A DNA stretch of 64,000 bases from Micromussa lordhowensis (taxonomy: Eukaryota > Cnidaria > Anthozoa > Scleractinia > Lobophylliidae), in NCBI GenBank assembly GCA_964020085.1, contig OZ026597.1, positions 15,382,915 to 15,446,914 on the forward strand. The letters run 5' to 3'. Numbering within the stretch: the first letter of the stretch is position 1; the number at the start of each line of letters is the position of its first letter. Shown piece after piece: positions 10,192 to 21,397 of this stretch. A model generated the notes under the pieces. That model ran no database searches, was not told the origin of the DNA, and worked only from the letters and a program-made list of their open reading frames with translations. A program made the position numbers and the translations under genes.

Positions 10192-11924
10192 ATTGCAAAG
10201 ACAAAGCTGCTACAATATTTCTGAAGCAGCCTACATGTACTATTAAACAGATCTCACGTCTTCATGGCAGATGAACATGGAATATAAAATGACTTTTGTC
10301 AACCCAGGCCACATTTTGGAGGTGAAATAATTCTTACATGTACACTGTACCCATATCCAAACTGTTATACACTGTAAAGCTTAAAGTGTGAATGAAAAAT
10401 ATATGATTGGCCATCTTACATCTTATAATTAAAAATGCTTCCATTGTTTGTGAATTAAACAACCACCATCAAGCTGCCAAGCGCCTTAAAATAGAAAAGG
10501 TGCAGGTAAAAGAAAACAACATTCTTTTGAATTTCTGACTACCTACATGTATTACAAAAGGAACCAGTGAATGGGTTTTCTACTGTGCGAGTGTCAACAA
10601 AATAATTACTGTATATTAAAAACATTATTTCAAGATTTATGTAAGCTATTGTTATGTAGTAATAAGGCTGATGGGCAGGGTGATGTTGATTGTTGTTAGA
10701 GTTCATTATGCAAATCTCTTAGTACAAATAAATACACTAAAATAATAATAACTTAACAAGCTTCCCTCTGAGCAGCGAAGTACAAAGTCACTTGTAATGA
10801 AGCACAGTACATGTCAAAAGCCAAATAGTCAAAACCTGGGCGTCCTGTGCACATCTTGAACTATGCTGAAGCTCTCTAATCTCGAAATTAATTTGCTATT
10901 AGATACTCAATGTAAGAATGAAACCTTAGTATGTGCCTGGATGAAATAAAAATTGTTTTAGCAGTTACCAAAATGACTAAAGGAAAATACATGTAATTCA
11001 TAAATAAAAATAATTCATTGTTCTACATAATTATTTTTTTCTTGTGTTTTGCAGTGATGAGAACTTTTAATTGAAGAAATAAACTCTTGAAATTTAGATG
11101 AGTTTCTTGTTGTTAAATTTTGTCTAAAGAAATCAGTAACTGGTTTCTCCTCAAAGTCAACTCCACGCATCATGGGAATTGACCAAACGATCAAAAGGAA
11201 ACGCATCTAAGTTTGTTTTCATATAATGGTCAATCAGTAGCCATGATAGACAAGATATGAAGACAAGATAAGAACAATTGTTTTATGCTGATATTATGGT
11301 CTCATACTCCAAGGTTTGTTTATGACTAATATTGTTGACACTTTTTTATAAATTTTGAACAACTTTTCTGAAAGATTATTAATAAAAACCTTTGTCTAGG
11401 AGCAACTTACAGTACTTCACATGTTAAGGGTAAAAGAAAACCACTGCTCAAAGGAAACCTGTGCTGGAATATTGAAACTCATCTAAAATGGAACGAACAA
11501 GTGCAAGGGTAATATTTACTGTTTCAGCGGATTCAAATCAGCCAAATGGAATGAGTGCATATTGCATAGACTCTAATTTCATGATTAATTAGTTTATACA
11601 TTGAGGTGAGAGGTCTTTGCTGCTGCATGAAGTTTTCTGAAGGATGTGCACAGTACATGTACACTGTATGACTTGGGTGATATTCCTAAGAAATTCTTTT
11701 TTCAAAAAACGGCACTTGTTTGAACAATGGCGGCACACACACCTGCATGTAACAATAGTACTATCTTTCCCTTAATGCTCATTGCTAATTAAAAGTGACA
11801 AGACTATGGGTTGCATTGGTATGAAGTTTGTACAGTTTTAGCAGTGTGAAATGTTTGGCTGATGTGGTACAATGTCTTAAGTCAGGTTTAAAAGTCTCAA
11901 GTGTAAGAGGCAGTCTATTTTCAG
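10192..11924. other. Non-coding stretch with one weak minus-strand frame
   Basis: Mostly featureless AT-rich sequence. A 63-codon minus-strand frame at 11015-11206 (DFEEKPVTDFFRQNLTT) is protein-like but has no good splice sites. A plus-strand acceptor (TTTACTGTTTCAG) ends near 11526 without a convincing exon after it. Confidence 0.35.
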
Positions 11925-12755
11925 CCTGTTCTGTTAGAATGAAGTTTTTGTTCTTACACTTGCAAGGTGTAAGTAGTTAATGAGGCACTGGTTCTGTTTA
12001 AAGTTCAAGTTTGTTGTTGGTTTGCTGAGTTCGTGAATAACACATTTGTAACGTGCAACCAGTTCTTTGCATCAGATGTTGTCAGTGTCAGTTCACCTAT
12101 GTACATGTCTAGGTATTGTCAGTCGGTCAAATCAATGCCGCTTCTGTTTGAAATTCAAGTTTGTTTGTTGGTTGTTGAGGTCATGAATAAGTCATTGTAA
12201 GGTGCACATAGTTCCTGTCATCAGATTTTTTCAGTGTCAATCCATCTGTAGACACGTATGTACAATATTATTGTACAAGTATTGTTAGTCAGTCAAATTT
12301 GCACTGACTCTGTTTGAAGTTAAAATTTGATGGTTAGTTTTTGAGGTAAAGAATGAGTCAATTGTAAGGTGCAAGTAGTGTTTGGTGCTAGATGTTGCAA
12401 GTCGCAAACTAATTGGTTTGCAGAATCTGCACTGGTTCTATTTGATGTTAAAGTTTCTTGGTTGTTTTGACAAGGTCATAAAATAAGTCATTTGAAAGGT
12501 GCAGGTAGTTCTTGGCATCAGTTGTTGTCAGTTTCAATCCTGTGTTAGTGAGTCAAATTTGTACTGTTTCTGTTTGAAATTAAAGTTTGTCAGTTGCTTT
12601 GCTGAGGAGTCATTCATGAGGTGCAAGTAGTTCATGATGACAGTATGTTGTTGTTGTCAGTCTCAATATGTCCATGTACAAGTCGTGTACAATTAACGTC
12701 AGCTGGTTCTGTTTGATGATAAAGTTTGTTGGTTGGTTTGTTGACGTCATCCCTC
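11925..12755. repeat. Degenerate tandem repeat, ~125-165 bp unit, about 6 copies
   Basis: Each unit runs: TTCTGTTTGAAGTTAAAGTT, a GTTGGTTTGTTGAGGTCATG-like block, AAGTCATTTGTAAGGTGCA, AGTAGTTC, then CATCAGATGTTGTCAGT. Units start near 11991, 12141, 12308, 12434, 12566 and 12707, with a partial copy before. Spacing varies from about 127 to 167 bp and identity is modest, so the array is old. Shared order of blocks makes it a true tandem repeat. Confidence 0.8.
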
Positions 12756-13369
12756 CATACCAGTGCAAGCAGTCAGCCAAAAATTTATTACAAGAACCTA
12801 GTACTACAAAGGACTACAAAGCTAAAATCATGTAAATTTCAAGCCTGAACGGGGGTTGTGGAACAACAGCTGGGTGAAAAACCTCCCCGTACGTCCACTT
12901 GCCCCTAGGAGGAAAACCCCAGGCCAGCTGTACCCCACATTCAAAGGCCTCCCGGGCTGGGCCAAAAAAGAGTTTAAATAGACAAACTAAGTGAATTTCA
13001 ATAAAATTTGTCACATGGAAGTCTTTAAATGAGCAATAACTAGTTAACAGTAAAAATAATATTTTTTGCAACCATCTTTGACTTTAGTAAGTTACATGTA
13101 TATGATCTTTATATATGTTATGGTTCAATTTACAAAAGTTCATTTTAAAGATTTGAGATTCTTAGCTTTTGCAAACAAAAAGCCTGCAGTCTACAATTTC
13201 TGACAAGAAGTATATTATCCCTAGAGGTAGAATTAAATACAAAAGTACTGTAAGAGCATTTTTTCAAAGGAAAATTAAAAAAACAAGGAATATGATGTAT
13301 ACAAAGGACAAATTCAAGTATGTCCCAATTAGATCAGTTCTCATGTTATACAACTGAATGAATTTTCAG

Positions 13370-13559
13370 CATGTACTTAAAACAAAGTTTTCTGGTGACA
13401 TTAATGAATATTAGATCATTAGATCATTCAGAATTCAGAAGACAGTTGAAGAAAACTCGCAAATCTCACAAAAATGAAACCCTTGCAAACAGTTCATGCC
13501 ATACAATTAAATATATATTCTATTCTATTAATGAAACTACTTCACATACTGCCTTATGA
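13370..13559 (+). CDS. Possible exon
   Basis: AATTTTCAG ends at 13369. In phase 2 the frame continues MYLKQSFLVTLMNIRSLDHS, EFRRQLKKTRKSHKNETL and on to a TGA at 13557-13559. The basic helical composition is plausible for a protein, but no good donor is seen and it would have to be a last exon or chance. Confidence 0.25.
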
Positions 13560-13599
13560 TACATGTACCACAAACCATGTTATCTTGTCTTCAGTTGGT

Positions 13600-13695
13600 G
13601 GTTCATCTTTAAGCGTCCTCTTTCATGTCTAGCCAGCTATCTTTTTTGGTTCATCTTTAAGCGTCCTCTTTCATGTCTAGCCAGCTATCTTTTTT
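13600..13695. repeat. Tandem duplication, 2 x 48 bp
   Basis: A 48-bp unit beginning GGTTCATCTTTAAGCGTCCT occurs twice in direct succession (13600 and 13648) with essentially no differences, so the duplication is recent. Confidence 0.9.
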
Positions 13696-13846
13696 CTTGT
13701 CTCTCCAAGTCCATGCTGTCTTGTGATGCCCTTTGCCTGGTCTAACATCCTGTGATGAAACAAGCACAATGATCAGTTATTCTGGAATCAATCTTAGCTG
13801 TACAAAGAAAAAAAGACAGATTTTTTTCGTTTATTTTTCCTAACAG

Positions 13847-14084
13847 TCAACCCAGCCTAATAGAGTATGCCTGCCCAGAAATTACATTTATGTTCAGAAA
13901 TGATGAACTGACACATGATCTTCAGTTAATGTACAGAACTAACAGACTTTCCAATAAGAAAGTGAAGTTATTGCAAACAACTCAATTGGTTCTGTTGGCA
14001 TCTGATGTTCAACAAGGCCCTGACGAATCACAGACTATGTTTTATACTACTGTTTTAGAGTCTGCTCCTAAAGCCATTCTTTGA
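13847..14084 (+). CDS. Probable exon of an unrecognised protein
   Basis: A textbook acceptor (T-rich tract then TTTTTCCTAACAG) ends at 13846. Entered in phase 2 the frame reads QPSLIEYACPEITFMFRND, ELTHDLQLMYRTNRLSNKK, VKLLQTTQLVLLASDVQQG and PDESQTMFYTTVLESAPKA to TGA at 14082-14084. The repeating amphipathic leucines suggest stacked helices, perhaps of ARM/HEAT type; that is an inference from pattern only. A donor GTGAAG at 13962 could shorten it. Strand matches the upstream exons. Confidence 0.45.
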
Positions 14085-14887
14085 ATGTAATTGCTGTCTG
14101 TCTGTTTTAGGTTGTGTATTTGTCAGTTTGTTTCCCTGAACAAAGAACCCTGAGCCACCTCTGCCCCTGCTCCCTCCACAATTATTACCCCCCCCCCCCA
14201 CCACAATATTACATGTACCTGTCAATGTCCAACAGAGAAGCTCACAACTAATGGTCAATAAATGTAATTGCAAGTGAGATATGGTATTTACATGTACCTG
14301 GTCATCTAATGTGACAAGTTTCGTTCCTCCAGACGCATCTGTTGGCATATATAAGCAGTCCCTATGGTGTTACTTTAGTCTGCCTCTATCGCCATTTCAG
14401 TCCATATAGTATCCTCTCTTTATTCTTTACCTCATGTCTTTTCCATTTAAATCCATCCATCCCCTCATTGATCTGACAAAAAAGTGTGCACAGTATTAAT
14501 ACATACATTCGACATCTGAGGCCAAGTAATTTCAGCTAAAATCACAAGCATGTTTTTCTCTCTCACACACATAACATTTGACACCTAAATGCCCTTCACA
14601 TTTGCCACTTAATTCATAATATGATCATAATCTACATACAGTACATGAACACTTGTACAAACATGACTCTGGTTTTGAATATTCTATGACTATCACCTTT
14701 AATGTTTGCATGGCCTACATGTTCAAGAGACTATTCGAAACAATGACCATTTGAACTATCTGTAACAGCATGAAAAAAAAAACACATCTGTATGTGCGGT
14801 ATGGATTTTTTTTTTATCAAAGCCCAAGAACCAGCTGGGTGCTGAAGAGGTCCAACGTTTAGGTACTGTAATGATTTGATTTAGTGC
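14085..14887. other. Non-coding stretch
   Basis: Contains a C10 run near 14190-14199 and short T and A runs; no exon supported. A minus-strand 97-codon frame here crosses the poly-C (Gly-rich) and is rejected. Confidence 0.4.
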
Positions 14888-15155
14888 CCAGGGTGCTTAT
14901 TTACATTTGGTACCTCAAGAGAGGGCATTTATTCAGGACAGGGCACTTATTTCTTTTTTGAGAAACAACCAAATGTTCATATCGAAACTTTAATACGGTA
15001 TGAACCTCCGTTAATATGTACTCTGACGACCCTGTAATATTACAATATTAGAATAGGGGCGCTTATTAGAATGGGGGCACTTATTGAAATAGGTGCGCTT
15101 ATTAATAAAAACACATTTGAAGGGTGGTGCTTATTGGAAAGGGGGCACTTATTGC
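14888..15155. repeat. Interspersed GGGGCGCTTATT repeat
   Basis: The word GGG(C/G)(A/G)C(G)CTTATT recurs at least eight times, in short runs at 14888-14950 and 15054-15155 with roughly 20-bp spacing. A low-complexity relic of a repeat family. Confidence 0.6.
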
Positions 15156-15168
15156 CATGTTGTAAATA

Positions 15169-15487
15169 CAGTTGAACCTCTGGTTGCGACAACCTCTCCT
15201 GAGTGACCACCTCTCCTCAACGACCAGTTTTCCAAAATATCGAAAGTCAAAATTTGAAACCTCTTGTAAGCAGCCACTTCTTGTAAGCAACCGCAACAAC
15301 TTTCAGAACTAATAGTTTGATAATTTTATTTTAACCTGTAATTGACCACTGAGGTGAGTCTCTACAGTTACCATATGCTAACAAGGCAAAATTTTGATCC
15401 AATAGAGTCTAAGTTGTAAGTGAGCACCTCCTGTAAGCAACCACATAGGCTCAACATTTTTGGGTGGTTGCTTAGGAGGTTCAACTG
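15169..15487. mobile_element. Tigger/pogo-like MITE with TA target duplication
   Basis: The element begins CAGTTGAACCTC and ends GAGGTTCAACTG, with inverted similarity extending about 27 bp, and is flanked by TA on both sides (15167-15168 and 15488-15489). 319 bp, no coding capacity. CAGT-starting termini and TA duplication fit non-autonomous Tc1/mariner (pogo/Tigger) elements; the superfamily call is inference. Confidence 0.7.
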
Positions 15488-15494
15488 TATTCAG

Positions 15495-15607
15495 AAGTCA
15501 TTGGGAGTAGCAAGATCTTTGTCCAGAACCCAATGGAAACCATGTTAGAAAGAAGTCAAAGAAGGGCAAGTGAATCTATTGTTTTAACCATTTTATACAG
15601 GCTATCA
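15495..15607 (+). CDS. Possible exon directly abutting a MITE
   Basis: TATTCAG ends at 15494, only 7 bp from the MITE end. Entered in phase 1 the frame reads VIGSSKIFVQNPMETMLERS then QRRASESIVLTILYR. It stays open to a TGA at 15713-15715 if no donor is used; GTCTGT at 15608 is one possible donor. Composition is that of a real helical protein segment. Function unknown. Confidence 0.4.
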
Positions 15608-15980
15608 GTCTGTGTTAAAGGGAAAGAACTTTTGCTTTGTGCATATTTTTTTGTCATTAATTCTCTGCATGTTAACATGTTTACATGTTTCTTTGTCCCG
15701 GGTGCTGAATTTTGATACTTTTTACCCATCATGTTGTCCAGAGGGTGGGAATTTTGATACTTGTTTTCAGAAAATGTCAAAATCTCAACCCCTTGTACAT
15801 ATCCCCCCTCGGGCTTAACACTGATAAGTGCATTATCGACTTGCAGTTGATAAAGTTAAACTGGCCATGGAAGTAAGTTTGTGAAACTGACATTAGAGTG
15901 TTAACCCTGACCTCAAAAATCTAGCAAAGGGTGAATATGTCCCAAGTGTCATCCTCACAAATGTGCTACTGTTATAAACA

Positions 15981-16119
15981 ATTATTGGATGAGGTTTTTG
16001 TGATATCCAGAATAATCAAGGTCGAGGTAAGAGTTATCAGCCGAAGCCGAAGGCTGAGGCTGATAACCCTTACCGAGACCTTGATTATTCTGGATATCAC
16101 AAAAACCGAATCTAATAAT
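15981..16119. repeat. Large near-perfect palindrome
   Basis: Arms of about 60 bp (15981-16041 and 16060-16119) share GTTTTTGTGATATCCAGAAT in opposite orientation, around CCGAAGCCGAAGGCTGAGG. It belongs to a fold-back family that I recall as common in corals. Next to it begins a second inverted-repeat element. Confidence 0.85.
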
Positions 16120-16413
16120 ATTGTTTTATTATACATTGAACAAACGCAAAAACTTGGAAGTCATGTTTCTGGTTCTTCATTGACGGCAAGCAACACGAAT
16201 CGCGTGAAGTTGACATGATTACCCTTGGAAATCATGCACTGCGGTCATACATGACATGATAACCTGTGACCTTGACATGATTACTCGTGACCTTGACATG
16301 ATTATTGTATAATCTGCAGTTATGACGTCACGAGCGCTGATTTCGAAAATTTACCGTAGGCTTTCGGCCAATCAGAAAAGAGTTAGAGAGTTGAATGTAT
16401 AATAATATAGTTA
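16115..16413. mobile_element. MITE-like element with AT-rich terminal inverted repeats
   Basis: AATATTGTTTTATTATACAT near 16118 is answered by ATGTATAATAATAT near 16395 in reverse complement. The interior holds CTTGACATGATTA/CCTTGACATGATTACTCGTG direct repeats (16211-16300). No coding capacity. Confidence 0.6.
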
Positions 16414-16452
16414 ATCATATCTATAACAAAATTACTATATTACATTTACTAT

Positions 16453-16540
16453 CGGCAGGCACAAAACACAGGTCACTGTTTTACCTATACTGAAACAACC
16501 CAGAACAATGACCTGTGACCTGTGTTTTGTACCTGCCGCA
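16453..16540. repeat. Short fold-back repeat
   Basis: CGGCAGGCACAAAACACAGG (16453) is matched in reverse complement by 16520-16539; the loop is about 30 bp. Confidence 0.85.
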
Positions 16541-16812
16541 TTTACTATCTAACAAAATTCTTGATCATGATTGGTTCCCTGCGCGTCTGTTTGTCACATC
16601 AGCATGCGATCACTTGGGTGTCCAATTACAGTTATCTAATTACAACAATTTGTAAATGGATTCCTACATGTACGCCATTCGCACCTTAATTACATACGCC
16701 TTCCTTCTCGATGTTTCCTACAGCATTTAAAACTTATGGAAAGCGCTACTGACTTTTTCGCTCAAAAGAGGTTTTCAAAAGACTTTTTTCATTTCGAAAT
16801 TTACTAGAGATG

Positions 16813-16950
16813 TGATTAATTAGTAACTGGACTTCGTGTCGTGGAGTAATCGTGTTCCGGTAATCAATTTCAAATCGGCCTCGATCGAGCTTCTCGCTCG
16901 ATCGTCCGATTTTGAAATTACTCCCTGCAGAATTGTTATTACTAATTTAC
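16813..16950. repeat. Fold-back repeat
   Basis: Inner arms 16860-16890 and 16895-16925 pair well (CGATCGAGC/GCTCGATCG at the tip). Outer sequences TTAGTAACTGG and ATTACTAATTT extend the symmetry weakly. It shares a GACTTCGTGTCGT-like word with 10058-10070. Confidence 0.8.
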
Positions 16951-17180
16951 CTTTAGACATGTGTAAGTTCAGTAGACCACAAGTCGTTCAACTGCAATAG
17001 GGTGGATGCCAATCCAAGGTTTCATAGAGTTTAAGTTATAAGCTTAAAGACAGGGTGGTGCAACCAAAGATCTGATTTAAAACTTCAAACAAGGACCTGT
17101 TGTTTGATTTTGCGAGAAAAGGCCAGTGGAAAAACTATTTTATTATCATTATTTTCTATTTTATTTACCTTTGGTATGAG

Positions 17181-17351
17181 TCCTGTATTTATAAAGCGTC
17201 AGATGTGCGGCAGATATTGCACAGTGGTGGTTTCCAATTTAAATTGAAGTTCGACACAATTTTCTTCCACCCAAATACAACCAAACAAAGGAAAATAGGT
17301 CTTGAAAGGCAAGTGAAAGAACAGAGGGCGAATTCATCAGAGTCATCGTAG
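17181..17351 (+). CDS. Weak exon candidate
   Basis: A long T-rich tract leads to an AG at 17179-17180. In phase 0 the frame reads SCIYKASDVRQILHSGGFQ, FKLKFDTIFFHPNTTKQRK and IGLERQVKEQRANSSESS to TAG. Protein-like, but the acceptor context is imperfect and nothing downstream links it. Confidence 0.25.
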   Translation, partial: SCIYKASDVRQILHSGGFQFKLKFDTIFFHPNTTKQRKIGLERQVKEQRANSSESS

Positions 17352-17433
17352 CTTTGGCACCAAAATAATATTAAAACTCACTAACGATCGCGAGCTTTTA
17401 CCGCCATGATAGATTAGAACCGGTTACCTGGAA

Positions 17434-17500
17434 ATCGAGGATCGAGGATCGAGGATCGAGGATCGAGGATCAAGGATGAAGGATCGGGGATCAGGAATCG
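17434..17500. repeat. GAGGATCG octamer tandem repeat next to CGGTTACCTGG
   Basis: About five perfect copies of the 8-bp unit followed by decayed ones (AAGGATGA, GGGGATCA). The 11-bp word at 17421-17431 immediately before it recurs in reverse complement at 29650-29660 beside a matching octamer run. Confidence 0.85.
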
Positions 17501-17642
17501 ATTGACAAAAAATAACTTAACATAATTTTTTAGCGATGACGAATCGCTTTATGTCATCCCTTCTGTTGCGCGCGATCGAAACGACGTGACTGTTTCAATG
17601 GACGAAGAGGACTTTCAGAATTCTAAGCGGTTTTTTGTCTAA

Positions 17643-17730
17643 TTTCATGTCACAATGCCCGCATACACCGATTAGCAGACACCATAGGCGTGTTTCCGGC
17701 TGTCGCTTGTACCGCACTCTGGGTACCAGA
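17643..17730. repeat. Shared module, copy 1
   Basis: TTCATGTCACAAT ... CAGACACCATAGGCG ... TTCCGGCTGTCGCTTGTACC ... GGGTACCAGA is repeated in the same orientation at 29131-29227. Confidence 0.8.
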
Positions 17731-17739
17731 GGTTTTATA

Positions 17740-18401
17740 CAGTCGAAGCTCTCATAAGCGGACACCCCCCGGGACTCGAAAAAAGTGTCTCGTAAGCGGC
17801 CACTAGAGGTGTAGGGGATAGAAGGCCGCTTACGGGAGCTTGCCCAGCTAACAATAAATACAGTACCGTAGTGGAAATACAAAAACACTGCCGCCGTATT
17901 AAATCACATTTTTGTGTTATTGCGCCCTATACTGTACAAGCCTACGATATAATGACGCCAAGTGTATACTGCAGCAATAGGATTTTCCTTTAGTGATTTT
18001 TTAAAAACAACTGCAGTAATATGACTTTCACTTAGTGATTTTTTAAAAATAACAAATCATAATTACAACCAACATCATCATATTCAACTTTAACAGCCTC
18101 AACAAAAAGTAGTGATACAGTTTAAAATGTTTACGACCTATGTGTCTTTCAGTCAGGCTTCAGTTTATATTAGTCTGGTTGGCTAGTTATATTAGTCTGG
18201 TCAGTTTCTTTGGGGTTTCCGCTTACGGGAGCTTAAAAACGTCACAGTCTCTGAAAGTGTCCGCGGCCGCTTACGGGAATGTCCGCTTATGAGAATGTAA
18301 AAATATAGAGTTTTTATGGGTTTTAAAACGGGGTTTCAAACAAAGCGGCCATAAGTAGAGCAGTCCGCTTACGAGAATGTCCGTTAAGAGAGCTTTGACT
18401 C
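17740..18401. mobile_element. Tigger/pogo-like MITE, ~660 bp
   Basis: It starts after TA with CAGTCGAAGCTCTCATAAGC and ends AGAGAGCTTTGACT, an imperfect terminal inverted repeat. The interior repeats CCGCTTACGGGA several times (17826, 18217, 18268, 18366). The right TA is decayed to CA. No transposase frame. Confidence 0.6.
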
Positions 18402-18450
18402 ACGGTATTCTCGTGCCGCGAGACTGCCAAGCGCATAACACTGTAGCCTG

Positions 18451-18533
18451 TTCCAGGCTCTCGGTCAGTGGGCACGATCGAAAAAGCGGGCGCGGGACGA
18501 GCGGAATCCAGGCTCTCGGTCAGTGGGCACGAT
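18451..18533. repeat. Partial tandem duplication, 56-bp offset
   Basis: CCAGGCTCTCGGTCAGTGGG followed by CACGAT occurs at 18451 and again at 18507. Between them lies GATCGAAAAAGCGGGCGCGG, which recurs near 28566. Confidence 0.85.
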
Positions 18534-19343
18534 TGTAGCGTTGCACTTACGTCCTGCGTGGCAGACATGTCTGACACCTTTTGACCAATTGTAGGTGTTG
18601 TTGTTTCTTCCAATGAAAATGCGTTGTGATCGTGTCTTCTGAGATTATTTTACTTGGGGACGGGACGGTGTTTGTCACGTCAATACCAGTTCGATAACCT
18701 ATCGATTACGAATTTTCACTGCGAGGATGCTTTTTCCGATCTGCTTGTTCTGAAACACATTCACAGCTGCACATGTGAAGCTCAATATTGTTGGTAAGAA
18801 GCTTTGTGAACTGTAACGTATTTTATAATCTTGTTTGTAGTAAGAGAGTGGGTAATTAATGGCACAAGTTTACGAAATTTTTGACCGAGGCGTCCATGTT
18901 CATCAGCAATCTAAGTATTATTGATCATATTGATTTCAAGCGGCACGAAATAAGGTGGCACTAGTTTATATAGTCCACACTGTTTTATTTTGCATTCTGT
19001 CGTGCTGAGAAACTGCGTAGTACATCATTTGTCTTCGTCACAGGCGTAAAGAAACACTGTCATACCAACATAGCAAATTTTCACTCAGGTTATTTCCGCC
19101 TTGTATCGCCAAATGCCACCAAATATATACACCTTAGTTGGATAAAAAAGTTGTATAGAGCAAAATAAAAGCAGTAGTTTCGAAGTAAAGTGCAGGGTTG
19201 CAAGGATGGACATTGTTTACAGGATGTCAAGAAATTAAGTATACCATTCTTGTGAGAGTTTGAACTTTCGACCCTTGATTTTGTTCATTATCTCTTTGCT
19301 TCATTCAGTAATGGCAATGATTTCTTCCAATTTTAAGTATGCA
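18534..19343. other. Non-coding stretch
   Basis: No supported feature; a few short inverted words only. Confidence 0.4.
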
Positions 19344-19380
19344 TAAGGTGGCTCAAAACAGTAATATTTTGGTTGGACGC

Positions 19381-20083
19381 CTGAGGCCCATTCCAAACGC
19401 CACTCCATTCATGCACCGAACCTAACTGATGAGTCAAGTATGGCAGAAGAGCGGCGTTTGAATCAGTTTGGTTCTGCAGGTTAGATTTGGAGCGGCAAAC
19501 GACATTAAATTCGGCAGGGTCTGTCGCAATATGCGACATTGGAGCGGCGGCTGATTCATACGGCGCTCTTGTCATGTGCCGAACCTAATGCATAAATTAG
19601 TGTAATGTAATTTTCACATAACAGGACTCGTGATTGGCTCAATATTGAGCGGCGTGACCAGTCATGCATGAAGCTTGAAGTCGTCGCTAACTAAAAATAG
19701 AGACAAGAAATCGATTTATGAGAAACGGGACTGTATAAGCGAGTTTCTTTAGCGCAAATTCATTTTTTTGCTTTTTCTTCGTGATAATATCCCAGCTTAT
19801 GAGATTTCCCGTTAACAAGTCGAATTAACCGGGAGAAAACCTGTCTAAATACAAACACTGAACCTTGAATTTGCTTCCTTAAATATTGCTATAACAGCGA
19901 AATTCCTATTTAGACAGAGTTCTTGAATTCAGAGTGCATCTTTTCTCGCCGAAAATGTTTATAACCGTCTTCCCGAATTAAGTTCGACACAAGTACGCCG
20001 TCTGAACCAGCCGTCGCTCTAAAGTCGAACTTAATCAAGTTTGGTTCGGCACATGAGTGGAGCGGCGTTTGGACTGGGCCTCA
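19381..20083. mobile_element. Nested fold-back element
   Basis: GAGGCCCATTCCAAACGCC(A)CTCC at the left and GGAG(C)GGCGTTTGGACTGGGCCTC at the right are inverted repeats of about 40 bp with few mismatches, including GTGCCGAACC on both sides. No coding capacity. Confidence 0.75.
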
Positions 20084-20085
20084 AG

Positions 20086-20313
20086 GCCCGTTTCTCGAAG
20101 GTCCCGATAAGTTTTCGCACCCGGAAAGCCATAGCAAATTCTCGAAGCTTATGATTACAGAGCTGTTTTATTCGCGTATTTTTAACATAAACAGAGGTTC
20201 TCTTCACAAACGAAATTTCAGGCGTGTACACTTCTCCGTTTTCAGATACAGGTGAAGTAAAAATGGCTTTACGGGCCCGAAAAGTTTCCGGGGCTTTCAA
20301 GAAACAGCCCCTG
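20086..20313. mobile_element. Nested MITE
   Basis: GCCCGTTTCTCGAAGG ... AAGTTTTCG at the left is matched by CGAAAAGTTTCCGGGG ... CAAGAAACAGCCCC at the right (about 32 bp, some mismatches). It abuts the previous element and is followed directly by another repeat-like sequence (GGCCAGGTTGTTTGAAGCCC). Confidence 0.7.
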
Positions 20314-20826
20314 GGCCAGGTTGTTTGAAGCCCGATGAAGCTAACCCAGGATTAGCGAACACTGTGGAGTGGAATTTTCCCAAATTGGAAATTTCTATTG
20401 TTTTTAATTTAAGCAATTTTTTTTTCTTATTTTCCCTGTTTCTACTTCATTGTGTAATGAAAAGATTGTTATCAAAAAAATATGGGGTCACTGGCTCAGT
20501 TTTTAAGAGAGCTGCAATTTGATGGTAAAAGTGGGTCAAGTTTGTTGCTATGCAACAGGACAGTGCTACCTATATTTGTGACTTAAACACAATGAAAGGA
20601 ACAGTGGAGAGTTGAAAAATCACACCTAGTTCTGTAAGTCTAAAAAAACAGAGAACTGTTTTGAGCCACCTTAAAGTAAGCTCCTGGACACATCAGTATA
20701 ATACCATTTCCTGAACTTTCCCTACCATTAGCACAGTCTCTAAAAATAAATTTAGAAGGTAGGTCACCATGCTTGCAAAAGATATTTTATCTACCAGTCT
20801 TACCCTATTTTGCCAGTTCTATTCAT

Positions 20827-20872
20827 ATCTCGTTTCCAGATCTCTTGTGCACAAGAGATCTGGGAACGAGAT
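20827..20872. repeat. 46-bp palindrome, 23-bp arms without spacer
   Basis: ATCTCGTTTCCAGATCTCTT continues into GTGCAC and its complement, with one mismatched pair. Outer arms resemble those of the hairpin at 29976-30048 (CTCGTT(C)CCAG), so both may be one family. Confidence 0.9.
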
Positions 20873-21397
20873 TACACTATTTCATCACTCCACAATACAT
20901 TTTATAATAAACAACTTATGGAAAAGAATGTAAAATAATGAAAGAATCAAAGCGTTCCTCGAGTTGTGGATTTTAAGCTCTTATTTTGCATGCCACTGAA
21001 TAAGTGCAAAATTCTGTACGTGCTAAAGAATCACCTTAATTAAGCAGTAAAGGTTAGGGTTGTTTGCCCTTCTTTTCTTCTTTTCTGCTGTTGCCGACTG
21101 CCATCCTTTAAGCTGTTTGTTACAAAGCAATGTTTTGTAGACATAGTGACTGTACACAGTCATCATGTGATGCTGCTTCAAGAAGTGCTTGCCAGGTGTC
21201 CATTTCCCTGCAGCTGGTTTAATTAGCACATAACAGGGATACATGCCAGTGCCTTGTCATGTCTTCATTAGGTGGCTTTGCCATTATCTCATTGTGCCAG
21301 CTCTTATCTGAGAACATTTCCATTCTTGTTATCTTTTGGATAATTTATTCATATTTTTGGTACTTGTGTTGTTTTTTCTAATGGCGAAAGGCTTCAG

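Larger units (their letters stand above)
19346..20671. mobile_element. TA-flanked element with 18-bp terminal repeats and nested MITEs
   Basis: AAGGTGGCTCAAAACAGT (19345-19362) has an exact reverse complement at 20655-20672; counting TA as the target duplication, the element is 19346-20671. Inside sit two further elements (19381-20083 and 20086-20313). Remaining host sequence is short and non-coding, so the host was probably itself a MITE. Confidence 0.75.

Noticed and set aside
14055..14348. 97-codon minus-strand frame with Gly run
   Set aside because: The Gly run is the C10 tract; no other support.
15556..15818. Overlapping frames on both strands around CCCGGGTGCTGAATTTTGA
   Set aside because: Short internal direct repeats (GAATTTTGATACTT at 15708 and 15749) keep several frames open; no codon or splice support.
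18323..18613. 96-codon minus-strand frame
   Set aside because: It lies over the end of a MITE and a partially duplicated repeat (18451-18533) that recurs near 28.57 kb, where similar false frames appear.
21049..21062. GGTTAGGGTTG telomere-like word
   Set aside because: Single, short and without neighbouring repeats, so chance is sufficient.
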